NCBI RefSeq assembly: GCF_008065115.1
Contig: NZ_CP042913.1
Coordinates: 842,338-906,337 of the forward strand
Length of the DNA stretch: 64,000 nt
DNA from: Bythopirellula goksoeyrii
GTDB lineage: Bacteria; Planctomycetota; Planctomycetia; Pirellulales; Lacipirellulaceae
Reading direction: 5' to 3'
Shown: one piece after another, positions 34,914 to 46,200 of the stretch
How the letters are laid out: each line of letters starts with the position of its first letter
How positions within the stretch are numbered: position 1 is the first letter of the stretch
Made by a program: the position numbers and the translations under genes
Notes under the pieces: generated by a model
The model's input: only the letters and a program-made list of their open reading frames with translations
Told to the model about the DNA's origin: nothing
The model's database searches: none

Positions 34914-35834
34914 ATGGGTACCAAATGGGCGGAAATAGAGTCCTCTGAAGAACTGGCGCGAGATTTTGCGCGGAGAGTGCTGACTGAGCGGATGACTGTC
35001 GTAGAGTCGCTGTTGCCGCTGGCGGCACATCACTATCGCGAAGACACCGAACATGTCCACCAGTTGCGGGTCGGTTGCCGCCGAGCTTCTGCAGCTTTAC
35101 GGGCATTTGAGCCGCTTTTCTCAGCTAAGCCCAAGTCTCTGAGGAAGTGGCTCAAGAAGATTCGCAACGCAGCAGGACCAGCCCGGGACATTGACGTGCT
35201 GCTGGAGCGATTTTACTCCGAGGACCCTCAGGACTCGGTGACAGCCTATGCCTGCGAGCGTCTCGAATACGAACGGCATGAGGTGCAGGACAAGCTCGTC
35301 CAAGTGGCGTCCAAGGCCTCGCGAGGCAAGTTGGTCGAGAGCGTAGAAAAGTGCCTGCGCTTCCTGGCGGTGATTCCTGATTCCAGTGGGGAGATCGATT
35401 GTCGTGAAATGGGGAGCGTAGCAATGCGCGTGGCAAGCAATGCTTTTTTGCCCCTTGCGGATCTTGCCAATCCGACACTCACCGAGTTGCATCAACTGCG
35501 GATCACGGGCAAACGACTGCGATATTCCATAGAGATCTTTCACGACGCATTCCCAAATGAGTTGCGCAACGATGTGTATCCGGTCATTACAAATCTGCAA
35601 GATCGGCTTGGTGAGATCAACGATCGCGCAACTGCCCAAGTTCTGTTTCAATCGTGGCTCGCACCCATGGAAGCAAGTGCCCTGGCAGCCGACCTGGCAC
35701 GCCGTATCGTATCAGAGCATGAACAGGCGATGCAGCTCAATAAGCGATTCTCGAAATGGTGGACAGAGAAGCGGGTAGCGAAGCTGGAGAAGCAGCTGGA
35801 AAAGTTCAGCGAAGAGGACGATACCCTCCGCTAA
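34914..35834 (+). CDS. CHAD-domain protein
   Basis: 306 residues with the conserved histidine-rich alpha-helical CHAD signature: EHVHQLRVGCRRASAALRAF near residue 45, GPARDIDVLLERF near 92, LHQLRITGKRLRYSIEIF near 195 and LQDRLGEINDRATA near 230. CHAD domains bind inorganic polyphosphate and are often found with polyphosphate or CYTH enzymes, but no such gene is next to this one. Cytoplasmic. The start ATG is at 34,914. Confidence 0.9.
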   Translation: MGTKWAEIESSEELARDFARRVLTERMTVVESLLPLAAHHYREDTEHVHQLRVGCRRASAALRAFEPLFSAKPKSLRKWLKKIRNAAGPARDIDVLLERFYSEDPQDSVTAYACERLEYERHEVQDKLVQVASKASRGKLVESVEKCLRFLAVIPDSSGEIDCREMGSVAMRVASNAFLPLADLANPTLTELHQLRITGKRLRYSIEIFHDAFPNELRNDVYPVITNLQDRLGEINDRATAQVLFQSWLAPMEASALAADLARRIVSEHEQAMQLNKRFSKWWTEKRVAKLEKQLEKFSEEDDTLR

Positions 35835-35853
35835 GCCGCAAGCGCCTTGCAGC

Positions 35854-36225
35854 TCAGCGGGACTTCCACCATATGCCAAGCGTTGCCAGGAACAGAATCC
35901 ATTCCGTGGCGAAAAAATACCAAGTGGGGTTCGTGATTCCGCCGTACAGTAGCAAGCTGATCGTGCGCATCATGGCAAGGCTGGCATGAACAATCAGACA
36001 CGTTAGCAGTGAAGCGGACACAAAGTCTGGACGCACCAGCGGTAATAGAAACACTATCCCTAGCGCAAGTTGTAAGCCGCCGTAGACCGTGAAGTACTCG
36101 CTTTGGCCGGAACCGGGGCGGAGGTCAAAGCCGATTGATGTAGCAGTCTTAGCGGGCTGTAGTGAGCACCAAGCAGAAAGCAGAAGGTAGAGAATGCCGA
36201 CGATAGCGAGGTAGATGCGTGCCAT
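35854..36225 (-). CDS. Four-helix membrane protein
   Basis: 123 residues from ATG 36,225; a TTG at 36,264 would add 13. Four hydrophobic segments: IYLAIVGILYLLLSAWC, YFTVYGGLQLALGIVFLLPL, SASLLTCLIVHASLAMMRTISLLLYG and YFFATEWILFLATLGIWW. The layout resembles small DUF4345-like or DoxX-like membrane proteins, but the family is not certain. It converges with the CHAD gene, and the groEL terminator lies just upstream. Confidence 0.7.
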   Translation of the reverse strand: MARIYLAIVGILYLLLSAWCSLQPAKTATSIGFDLRPGSGQSEYFTVYGGLQLALGIVFLLPLVRPDFVSASLLTCLIVHASLAMMRTISLLLYGGITNPTWYFFATEWILFLATLGIWWKSR

Positions 36226-36271
36226 TTGGGAGTTGCCGGTTGTTATGTGCTGGGCTTTGGTCAATTATTAG

Positions 36272-36310
36272 AAAACCCCGACAGGAGAACGAATCTCCCG
36301 CCGGGGTTTT
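36272..36310 (-). terminator. Rho-independent terminator of groES-groEL
   Basis: The arms AAAACCCCG and CGGGGTTTT enclose an inner stem of GGAGA and TCTCC. Read on the minus strand, the GC-rich stem ends in a T run, 77 bp after the groEL stop. Confidence 0.8.
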
Positions 36311-36386
36311 TGGGTTGTCAAAGGTATTGAGGAGAAGTTGAGCTAGTCGGGGTCGAGGACGACCCGGCTCGCTACTAACGACTTTC

Positions 36387-38096
<1,710 letters not shown>

Positions 38097-38111
38097 GGGT
38101 CAATGGGTTGG

Positions 38112-38432
38112 TCAGTCGATGACCGCGAGGATGTCGCTTTCGCTCATGAGGAGGAATTCCTCGTCGTCGATCGAGATGGTCTCGGGGGCGTAGCTGGTGA
38201 ACAACACGCGGTCCCCTTTCTTGACTTGCATTTCGCCGCGACTGCCGTCGTCGAGCAACTTGCCCGTACCGATGGCGATAATGGTGCCGCGGGAAGGTTT
38301 GTCCTTGGCGCTGTCAGGAAGATAGATGCCGCCGCCTGTGACTTCCTGGGATTCATCACGGGAGACGACGACCTTGTCGCCGAGGGGTTGCAGGGTGACT
38401 TTGCTCTTCTTCTTGGTGGCGGTTGCTGCCAT
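38112..38432 (-). CDS. groS: Co-chaperonin GroES
   Basis: 106 residues. Recognisable by LQPLGDKVVVSRDE, the mobile-loop region GGGIYLPDSAKDKPSRGTII and the closing VLFTSYAPETISIDDEEFLL. Forms the heptameric lid of GroEL. The N-terminus carries a short Ala/Thr/Lys extension. No CIRCE inverted repeat (TTAGCACTC-N9-GAGTGCTAA) was seen upstream, so HrcA control is not supported. Confidence 0.97.
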   Translation of the reverse strand: MAATATKKKSKVTLQPLGDKVVVSRDESQEVTGGGIYLPDSAKDKPSRGTIIAIGTGKLLDDGSRGEMQVKKGDRVLFTSYAPETISIDDEEFLLMSESDILAVID

Positions 38433-38695
38433 GTTGAAAGTACTCCGGTTTGTGAATTGAATAGTTGGAAAGTTGGTTGTATTGATTTCTAAAACCTGGG
38501 CGCAGAACGCCTCCTAAGGCTGCAGGTCGTAATTGCAACCAGCGCGCCAAAGCCAGTGTTTGTCGTAAGCGCTTATATATCAAAGCATTATGACAAAAGG
38601 CACTCTTGTCGCAGTCCTGCCATTTTTGGCGAAGTCTGCTTTGCGAGGCCGATTGAGGAGGTTTGCTGCTGCCATTTTGGCAGAAGCCTCGCCCC

Positions 38696-38914
38696 TCAAT
38701 AATGCGGGGGCTTTTCGTGGGGAAGGTCTTCCCCCGTGCGATCGAGGAGCCCCTGTGCTAGGTTGGCCAACTTCGTTAACTCTCTTCGCTGACGCTCCAA
38801 TTCGGCCTGCTGCAGAAGAATGACTTCGTTTAGTTCGTCAAGCTGCCGTTGCTGGAAGGTGAGTCTTTCTTCCAAGGTAACAAGCGTTGGGATTTTTTGT
38901 GAATCTTCAGCCAT
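38696..38914 (-). CDS. slyX: SlyX family protein
   Basis: 72 residues from ATG 38,914; a TTG at 38,923 would add three. LEERLTFQQRQLDELNEVIL and LQQAELERQRRELTKLANLA form one long amphipathic helix, and the Pro/His-rich end DLPHEKPPHY is the SlyX hallmark. Family members are short coiled-coil proteins of unknown biochemical role. Stands alone between groES and the pterin dehydratase gene. Confidence 0.85.
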   Translation of the reverse strand: MAEDSQKIPTLVTLEERLTFQQRQLDELNEVILLQQAELERQRRELTKLANLAQGLLDRTGEDLPHEKPPHY

Positions 38915-39008
38915 GGAGTTCAACGTAGGCTAGCGAGTATCGGTAAGCAAGGGTGCGATTTGACGGATTCCACCTCATACGGAGATAATCGATGTTAGGA
39001 GTCCTTTC

Positions 39009-39073
39009 TAGCCGTCGCCGGAAGGCGATGGTTGGTCGACCCCTTGCGCACCATCGCCTTTCGGCGACGGCTA
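39009..39073. repeat. Long palindromic repeat, AGCCGTCG type
   Basis: 24-base arms 39,009-39,032 and 39,050-39,073 pair with one G-T wobble around a 17-base loop. The arm starts TAGCCGTCGCCGGAAGGCGA and ends TGGT. It is the same family as 40,494-40,565. It ends 36 bp before the pterin dehydratase start. Confidence 0.85.
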
Positions 39074-39109
39074 TTACAAAGATTAACTTCAACCTTCAGG
39101 AGGTTCATC

Positions 39110-39475
39110 ATGGCTACGCAAACCGCCGAACAACTAACGAAGAAAAAATGCTTGCCCTGTGAAGGGGGCGTCGATCCCTATTCGCCAGACGAGGCGAAAG
39201 CCCAACTGTCCAATCACGAAGGTTGGTATCTCACTCACGAGGGTCAACGAATTCGCAAAGATTGGAAAGTGAAGAATTTTCTGGCAGGGATGGATTTCTT
39301 TCAGAAGTGCGCTGAGGTCGCTGAGGCAGATGGCCACCATCCCGACCTGCACATCGAAGGTTATCGCAACGTGTCGGTCGAGTTGTGGACCCATGCGATT
39401 GGAGGATTGTCAGAAAACGATTTTATTCTCGCGGCGAAGATAGACCAACTACCGATTGAATTAGCGAGCAAGTGA
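39110..39475 (+). CDS. phhB: 4a-hydroxytetrahydrobiopterin dehydratase
   Basis: 121 residues from ATG 39,110, with a textbook AGGAGG (39,097-39,102) before it; the frame is open further upstream but without a better start. PCD/DCoH features are WYLTHEGQRIRKDWKVKNF, FFQKCAEVAEADGHHPDLHIEGYRNV (the active-site HHP) and a late SENDFILAAKID. It dehydrates 4a-hydroxy-tetrahydropterin, recycling the cofactor of aromatic amino acid hydroxylases or related pterin enzymes. Followed by the oxidoreductase gene with start codons overlapping or next to its stop. Confidence 0.92.
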   Translation: MATQTAEQLTKKKCLPCEGGVDPYSPDEAKAQLSNHEGWYLTHEGQRIRKDWKVKNFLAGMDFFQKCAEVAEADGHHPDLHIEGYRNVSVELWTHAIGGLSENDFILAAKIDQLPIELASK

Positions 39476-39477
39476 CG

Positions 39478-40482
39478 ATGCCCATGGAATCCTTTCCTGC
39501 TCTGATCGTTCGGCGTGAAGACAAGTCGGATGCAACGTTCGCGGTCGAGCAAATCACTCGCGCTGATTTGCCGGCCGGTGATGTCGTGATTGAAGTGGAG
39601 TATTCGTCGCTCAACTACAAAGACGCGCTCGCTTGCCACGCACATCCGGGAGTTGTGAGGCAGCTGCCGCACGTGCCGGGGATCGACTGTGCTGGGAAGG
39701 TCCTCGAATCGACCGTGGCAGATTTTTCGGTTGGTGACTCCGTTTTGGTCACAGGATATGATCTCGGCAGCGGCGCGTGGGGTGGCTACTCTGCTCAGGT
39801 TCGGGTACCGGCGGCGTGGGTCGTACCGATGCCGAAGTCGCTCACGCCTCGAACAGCGATGCTCTACGGTACGGCGGGGTTCACGGCTGCCCAGTGCGTG
39901 CACGCGATCCAACACCACGGCGTTGGTCTCAAGCGAGGGGAAGTAGTGGTTACTGGTGCCACAGGCGGAGTAGGTAGTATCGCGGTGGCTTTGCTGGCGA
40001 AGTTGGGATACCAGGTTGTCGCCGTCACAGGTAAACCGGAATTCAGCGAATTGCTGCAAGAACTGGGTGCCCAGCGAATCATTGGCCGAACGGAAGTTGA
40101 CGACGAAAGCGAGAAACAACTGCTCCCCTCTCAATGGTCTGCCGCGGTGGATACGGTAGGAGGTAATACTCTGGCGACCCTGCTGCGATCGACTGCCTAT
40201 CGGGGTTGCGTGGCTGCCTGCGGATTGGTTGGCGGGGACACTTTGCCGCTGACTGTCTATCCTTTCATTTTGCGGGGGGTGACGCTTTGCGGCATTGACT
40301 CAGCCAAATGTCCTCGAGAGCCCCGGATGGAAATCTGGGATCTACTCTCAGGAGAGTGGAATGTTGCAGAGAAGCTTGAGCCTCTGGCTCGGGAAGTATC
40401 TCTGAACGAGATTTCAACAGAAGTTGCGGCTATGCTCGCGGGGAAAAATCATGGGCGAATTCTCGTACGCCCGAGTGAGTGA
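39478..40482 (+). CDS. acuI: YhdH/YhfP-type quinone oxidoreductase (acrylyl-CoA reductase-like)
   Basis: 334 residues from ATG 39,478 (GTG 39,472 and ATG 39,484 are in frame too). Medium-chain reductase without the structural zinc: YSSLNYKDALACHAHPGVVR, VPGIDCAGKVLES, YGTAGFTAAQCVHAI, NADPH motif VTGATGGVGSIAVALLAKLGY and LRGVTLCGIDSAKCPREPR. This is the YhdH/AcuI group, which reduces acryloyl-CoA or similar activated alkenes with NADPH. The symbol rests on motif similarity and the exact substrate is not established. Confidence 0.85.
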   Translation: MPMESFPALIVRREDKSDATFAVEQITRADLPAGDVVIEVEYSSLNYKDALACHAHPGVVRQLPHVPGIDCAGKVLESTVADFSVGDSVLVTGYDLGSGAWGGYSAQVRVPAAWVVPMPKSLTPRTAMLYGTAGFTAAQCVHAIQHHGVGLKRGEVVVTGATGGVGSIAVALLAKLGYQVVAVTGKPEFSELLQELGAQRIIGRTEVDDESEKQLLPSQWSAAVDTVGGNTLATLLRSTAYRGCVAACGLVGGDTLPLTVYPFILRGVTLCGIDSAKCPREPRMEIWDLLSGEWNVAEKLEPLAREVSLNEISTEVAAMLAGKNHGRILVRPSE

Positions 40483-40493
40483 TTGACCACCCA

Positions 40494-40565
40494 TAATAGC
40501 CGTCGGCGGAAGCCGATGGTGATTTCTTCTCTGCCGCGACCATCGGCTTCCGCCGACGGCTATTA
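40494..40565. repeat. Perfect 27-bp palindromic repeat, AGCCGTCG type
   Basis: Arms 40,494-40,520 and 40,539-40,565 are exact reverse complements around an 18-base loop. They begin TAATAGCCGTCGGCGGAAGC. This is the strongest hairpin in the window and shares the consensus AGCCGTCGSCGGAAGSCGAT with 39,009-39,073. It may also serve as terminator for the oxidoreductase gene. The rest of the spacer up to 40,714 holds nothing recognisable except a ribosome site AAGGAGC. Confidence 0.9.
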
Positions 40566-40714
40566 GAACCTTGTGTTTTTTGAATGCTAGCACTCGATAT
40601 TCTCGTCTTTACCACAAAATACGATTCGAATTACATTGGGCTCGACAGTTGCAAAATCGCAATTTGTAGGCGGCCCAGGATTCTTAAATCACACTGCACA
40701 GAAGGAGCTAGCAG

Positions 40715-41713
40715 ATGCGTCACTTCGCTTCACCTTTCTCGTTTCTTGTCTTGGCACTCTTGACTGTTGGTCAATCGTTCGCTGAGACGCTCGATGTTCC
40801 CCTGTTGGATCCGAATTTGCCCTACTATCGCCCCGTAGAGAAACTCGCCGGCGAATTAAAGCTGGGGGGGTCGAATACGATGTCGCATGTCGCGAGTGGC
40901 TGGATCAATAGCTTCACTGAGTTGTATCCCGACGTGAATATTACGGTCGAGGTGAATGGTTCGCGCGAAGCCGTCGAGTCTGTACAAAAGGGCGATACGC
41001 ATATCGGTCTCTTAAGTCGGACGATTTCTGCAGAGGAAGTCGAGTCTTTTCAGAATGAGCTCGGATACCCTCCTGTCGTACTCACACCATGCTTAGAACG
41101 GACAGCTATCTATGTCAATAAGAACAACCCGATCGAAGGCATGACGATCGCGCAACTAGACGCAGTCTTTGGTTCAGAGTGTAAGCGCGGTGCCAAAGGG
41201 CCTTGCCACACGTGGGGCCAGGTGGGTCTTACCGGAAAATGGGCCAAGATGCCGATCACCGTCCATGCACGCACGTTCGACACGGGATCGCAGGTCTTTA
41301 TACAGGAAGCGGTGCTTTTAGGTGCTCCCATCCGTGAAGATATGATATCGCACAAATCGAACATCGAGATCGTTGATGCTGTGGCCAAGGATGAGGGGGG
41401 AGTAGGTTTTGGAGGTTTGTCGTATACAACTTCCGAAGTGAAAACCGTTCCGCTGGCCTTCACCGAAGGACAAGAGTTCGTCGCCATTGATTCCCCCGAA
41501 GCCGACATGGGAATGTACCCGCTCGTGCGACGTTTGCAATTGGTCGTGAAACACGATCCCAAGCAAGACATGAATCCAGTCGAACAAGAGTTCATTCGCT
41601 ATGTGTTTAGCCGAATGGGCCAAGAGGATGTCCTCAAAGCAGGCTATCAAGCGATACCCGCCCGCCCAGCTCGAGTCGCGCTTGACGCGGTCGGACTGGG
41701 ACTTTCTCGTTAG
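40715..41713 (+). CDS. PstS-like periplasmic substrate-binding protein
   Basis: 332 residues. A signal peptide (SFLVLALLTVGQSFAE) precedes a type II periplasmic-binding fold. Phosphate-binding-like features are LGGSNTMSHVASGWINSF near residue 48, EVNGSREAVESVQKGDTHIGLLSRTI and the late GVGFGGLSYT. The inserted segment with FGSECKRGAKGPCHTWGQVG could form a disulfide. PstS relatives bind phosphate or similar oxyanions for ABC import, but no pstCAB genes follow, so it may be a free-standing binder or sensor. The ribosome site AAGGAGC is 8 bp ahead. Confidence 0.85.
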   Translation: MRHFASPFSFLVLALLTVGQSFAETLDVPLLDPNLPYYRPVEKLAGELKLGGSNTMSHVASGWINSFTELYPDVNITVEVNGSREAVESVQKGDTHIGLLSRTISAEEVESFQNELGYPPVVLTPCLERTAIYVNKNNPIEGMTIAQLDAVFGSECKRGAKGPCHTWGQVGLTGKWAKMPITVHARTFDTGSQVFIQEAVLLGAPIREDMISHKSNIEIVDAVAKDEGGVGFGGLSYTTSEVKTVPLAFTEGQEFVAIDSPEADMGMYPLVRRLQLVVKHDPKQDMNPVEQEFIRYVFSRMGQEDVLKAGYQAIPARPARVALDAVGLGLSR

Positions 41714-41781
41714 ACACTTTTCCAAGAATACTAAACTCTATCAAACAATTTCAAATCATTTTCATGTGGGAAAGGATATCC

Positions 41782-43071
41782 ATGAAAACAGTACAAAACG
41801 TATCTTGGACAGCTTGCAGTTCGCTCATGCTCTTGATCAGCGGCGAAGCAAGTGGCGTCGATACCAATCGCTTGTCGACCCATTCGCAATCTGCTCCATC
41901 GTGGACCAGCTCCATGAATAGTGCCTACAGCAATCCAGCCTATGGCTACGGTTCAGCTGCTATCGATCGTGATCGAACGGGCAGCATTACGCAGCCTCAG
42001 TGGAATGACCCAACGCGTCCTTCGTTTGATCCGCGACTGGCGCAACCACTAGACCCGATGTTCAATCCCAATCCCTATACCCCTTCGACGCCGCAGAAAT
42101 GGCGACTGGGGATCTATCCAGAAAATTCAACCACCGGTGTCGTCGTCCGCGAAGTGATCCGCGGATCGGCAGCAGAACGGGCTGGATTAGAAGTGAACGA
42201 TCGTGTGATCTCGATTCACGGCTACCAAGTGGGCTATGTCAATGGTGTGCTTTACGACATTGGTCAGGAACTAGAACGCCATGCTGATAGCAATGGCTGG
42301 GCGCAGATGCTCGTGCAGGATGGTCGCAACGGTAAGCTGATGAACTTGCCGATTAAACTTGATGGGCGAAATGAAGTGCTATCTGGCACGATTACCTACA
42401 ATGATCGATCCTCCTTGCCGATCGATGCGGTTGCTGTGGTCGAGTTGCGAGAGGTAGTCCGCAGCGATATTCGGCCAATCACGATTGCGAAGCAGACCAT
42501 TTCTGGAATTCGAACCGCACCAATTCAGTTCACCATCGACTACGATGGAACCCAGATCGACCCGCGTCGCAATTATGTACTCCATGCCTATATCGAATCA
42601 CGAGGCAGCCAAATCTATCGAACGCGGAGTGATATGCCCGTCCTTGGTTCGAACCCAAGTAACAACGTACGACTTTTAGTTGAGTCCTCCTCGTATCCTG
42701 GTGGAATTAATACTCCCAGTCGTCAAGAACAATTGGCGCAGATTTCGCGATGGTTCCGCCAGTATCTGGGTCGCGAACCGCGGGCTCAAGAACTCTATGT
42801 GTGGGAAGCCCACCTGGCCCGTGGCGGCACACTTGCCGATGCCCAATTACAGATCTTGAGTACACCTGAATTCTACTATCAATCGCAAGCAAACGATGCT
42901 GAGTACGTCCGCCGAATGTTTGAAATGGTGACAAATCGAGAGCCTTCGCAGCAGGAAGTCTCCCAGTGGCTAGGCCGGCTGAACTACTACAATCGCATGC
43001 GACCAGATGTTGCTCGAGAATTCCTAGCCTCAGCAGCGACTGCCAATGCGAACCCGTCGGTTCGCTTTTGA
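41782..43071 (+). CDS. Exported multi-domain protein: PDZ, YbaY-like, DUF4214-like
   Basis: 429 residues from ATG 41,782, supported by AAAGGA 6 bp upstream; ATG 41,764 would add six. A signal-like N-terminus (SSLMLLISGEASG) is followed by a Pro/Asn-rich linker. A PDZ domain follows (WRLGIYPENSTTGVVVREVI ... AAERAGLEVNDRVISIHG, about 105-190). Then comes a YbaY/YscW-type beta-sandwich (LSGTITYNDRSSLPIDAVAV to RTRSDMPVLG, about 195-300). The helical C-terminus resembles DUF4214 or phycobilisome-linker-like repeats (RQYLGREPRAQELYVWEAHL, FEMVTNREPSQQEVSQWL). Probably a periplasmic adaptor or chaperone-like protein. The stop is 20 bp before the sdhB-derived repeat. Confidence 0.75.
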   Translation: MKTVQNVSWTACSSLMLLISGEASGVDTNRLSTHSQSAPSWTSSMNSAYSNPAYGYGSAAIDRDRTGSITQPQWNDPTRPSFDPRLAQPLDPMFNPNPYTPSTPQKWRLGIYPENSTTGVVVREVIRGSAAERAGLEVNDRVISIHGYQVGYVNGVLYDIGQELERHADSNGWAQMLVQDGRNGKLMNLPIKLDGRNEVLSGTITYNDRSSLPIDAVAVVELREVVRSDIRPITIAKQTISGIRTAPIQFTIDYDGTQIDPRRNYVLHAYIESRGSQIYRTRSDMPVLGSNPSNNVRLLVESSSYPGGINTPSRQEQLAQISRWFRQYLGREPRAQELYVWEAHLARGGTLADAQLQILSTPEFYYQSQANDAEYVRRMFEMVTNREPSQQEVSQWLGRLNYYNRMRPDVAREFLASAATANANPSVRF

Positions 43072-43090
43072 TCAAAGCAATCGAAATTGT

Positions 43091-43266
43091 TTAACGATCA
43101 AAAAACTTGCGGAACATGTAGCCTGTGAGCTGCCGGCCGGCGCGCGCGATGGAGGTGGTCAGTGGGATGTTTTTCGGACAGACGGCTACGCAGTTTTGGG
43201 CGTTGCCGCAGACTTGTAGACCCCCGGTAGAAGACAAAGATTCGGGCCGTTCGTCGGAGTAAATGT
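43091..43266 (-). pseudogene. Partial second copy of the sdhB 3' end
   Basis: Positions 43,091-43,218 match 52,225-52,352 (the last 42 codons of sdhB plus stop) in 127 of 128 bases, same orientation. The one difference is at 43,103. From 43,219 to about 43,266 the frame still aligns without gaps (SDERPESLSSTGG against ADERLDALSAPGG) but at much lower identity. So the piece is a truncated, divergent sdhB whose last part has become identical to the intact gene. It codes for the third iron-sulfur cysteine cluster and C-terminus but has no start. Confidence 0.88.
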
Positions 43267-43278
43267 TCTCGAAGCGAC

Positions 43279-46200
43279 TCAGCAATACCCGCGTCGAGTT
43301 GTTAGAACGAGACAAATCAGTGCAAGCACTATCCCGCTTGGTTCTGGCACGGCAGATAATCCTGCCGCCAGTAGTCCTGAGTCGCCGTAATTCGCTCTCC
43401 AGGCCACCAGGTCCGAAGCGCTCAAAGGACTTGGCGAGCCGCCCCGTTGCCACATGAGAAAGTCTCGTCCGTCCACGTCGCCGTCGAAATCGAAGTCACC
43501 CTCAAGCGCACTGATTAGGGCCACGTCGTTGCCATCACCGGCGGTGTAATCGATAAACAGATTGGTGCTGCCGTAGTTACCGACAAATGCACCCTGGCTC
43601 AATCCCGCGAACATGCCGGACAACGTTCCGTCGACGTTGACAATCTCGAAAGAGAGCCCCGGGCTGAGAGCAAAGCCGTTGATGAGAGACACGTCGAGCG
43701 CGCCTCCAAGATCCGCATCCCCGCTGACCAACAACTGGTCGAAGTCTGTGCCAGGCGAGAGTCCTCCGATTTCGATTTCCAAATCAGCCGCGTCGCTAAA
43801 GACCAGATCGCCGCCGAAGGCCATCAGCCCCGGGCTGTTGCCGGGCTTGAGGTCGCCTTCCATGATGACGGTTCCCAAGCCGCCGTCGCCGTTGCCGCTG
43901 TAACTGCCAAAGTAGACGGTAAAGCTATTGGCATTGGTGCGGATGGTGCCGTTGTTGACGACATCGTCGAAGAAAGTAGTCGTTCCGCCGGAGGAGCTGA
44001 TCACCCCGCCGGCGTTATTAGTAACGTCGCCTAGGACGTTGGCCGTACCGCTGAAGGCCATCGTACCGTCGTTGGTGGTGCCGCCATCGGCGCGAAGGGA
44101 CCCGTTGCCGACGACCAGGCCGCCCGCATCGTTGGTGAAGTCACTGGTGAAGTGGACCTGGCCGCCGAGCAGCGTGACCTGGCCTGCGTTGGAATTATTT
44201 GATCCGGTAAACCGCATCCGCTCACCGGCGATGGTCTCGACCTCGCCGCCGGCGCTGTTGACCAGCCCGACGATCAGCGTGCCGTCGCCATACAAAACCC
44301 CACTATTGGCCAGCGAGACATCGGTGATGTCCAGGTTTGAGCTTTGAAAAAGCGACAACGTCGAAACGTCCGAATAGTCGGTGTGAATGACACTACCGGC
44401 CAGCGAGCCGCTCACGGCGTTGATGGAAGCGTATTCCGCCAGGGACGTTTGTCCGAACTCGAACCGCCCGCCATCGAGATTGACCGTTCCAGCCGACCAG
44501 ATCCGCGTCGTTCCGCCAACGGTCACCAGCCCGTTGTCCAGGATATTCAGGGTTCCACTTTGGCCCTCGGAGGTTTCCCGCCCCCCCACTGTCAAGTTTT
44601 GGGAGCTATTCCACTGCGAGCCAGACCCGGTAATGGTGGCAACACCTGTCTCAAAATACCCGATGAAGCTTTTACCTAGGCCAGTGACATTGACGACACC
44701 ACCATCCTCCACGTTCAAGAACCCTGTTCCTTGTTCTCCCAAAACAAAATACTTCATATCCAACCGCGAACCAGTGCCGGTCACGTTGACCCATCCGGAC
44801 GCAAGTGAATCTTCGCCAACATATACATCGCTCCTCGTGGCCACTCCGCCATTCCGCACGTTCAGAGTTCCAAAGCCATCTCCAGCGCCGACATAAAGAT
44901 CTCTAATACCATCAAGCCGTGATCCACTCCCGTCAACGGTGAGGTAACCATTACTGGCGCCTTTTTCGCCAATATATGTGTTCCCCCCGTTCACCACACC
45001 ACCATTCTCGATGTTCAGCGAGCCTTGGCCTTCTTCTGCAATATAAAGTTCAGAAGGATTATTCCATTGAGAGCCTGTTCCCGTTACGGTGACGACGCCC
45101 TTGGAACCAAATCCACTGGCGATTCTCCCGAGCCAACTTCTAACGTAACCGCCATTTTCGATATTCACCGTGCCGTTACCCTCCAGGCCAATGTGGAGTT
45201 CGCCCACGCTTGGAATATTCCACTGCGAGCCATTGCCAGTCACGGTGGCGATGCCTGTCGAACTCCCATTACGGCCGATGAGGGATGTTCCACTGGTGAC
45301 CACGCCGCCATTAGCGATGTGCATTTCACCAGTGCCGCTGGTTCCCAGAAATAGATCGGAGGTGTTCAGTTTTGATCCGGCGCCGTCAACGTTGACGACC
45401 CCTACATTAGTAGACCCGACCGACACGCGATTACCGGAAGTGACTTCGCCGCCATCGAGAATGTTGAGCGTTCCGTTACCAGACAGGCCAACGTAGGTGT
45501 AATAAAACATGCTGTACTGCGACCCTGCACCTGAAACGGTAACGATTCCCGTGGATCCCCCAGATTTGCCAATTTCCCCGAAATTGCCAGTAGCCACGCC
45601 GCCGTCCGTGATGTCAAGCATCCCGTCTCCTTGCCCTCCCACGGTCAAGTTCCGTGTGTTGTTCCATCGCGAAAACGGCCCAGACACCGTTGCGGCTCCG
45701 ACCGAGCCCGCTTCCTGTCCGACGTAGCTGTCCCACGCCGAAACGACACCCCCGGCCTCAACGCTGAGGGTACCCGTGCCATGGTAACCGACGCTCAATA
45801 CCGAGCCTGTCATGTTCCACCGCGAGCCGCTTCCGCTCACGGAAACCGCGCCGGTTGAGTTTGCGAGACTGCCGATATAGGCTCGGTTGGAGTTCACGAT
45901 TGCTCCGTCTTCTATGTTGAGGGTACCCTGACCCGCTTCGCCGACGGAGAATTTTTCGCCATTGTTATCCCACAGCGAGCCCGCGCCACTGACAGTCACG
46001 GTGCCGATCGAATTCGCGAGGTTCCCGATCCGGACATCGTTATTGACGACCATGCCGCCGGAAAGGACGTTCAAAGTCCCGTTGCCCGACTCGCCGACAA
46101 ATAGTGCCCTGCCGTTGGTCCATTGCGAACCGGCACCGGTCACGGTGACCATGCCCGTCGAACTGGCACCACGACCGATGTAGCCGAATTGATTGCTGAC

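Noticed and set aside
38433-38600. CIRCE or heat-shock promoter before groES
   Set aside because: No TTAGCACTC-N9-GAGTGCTAA and no clear sigma32-like pair was found by eye.
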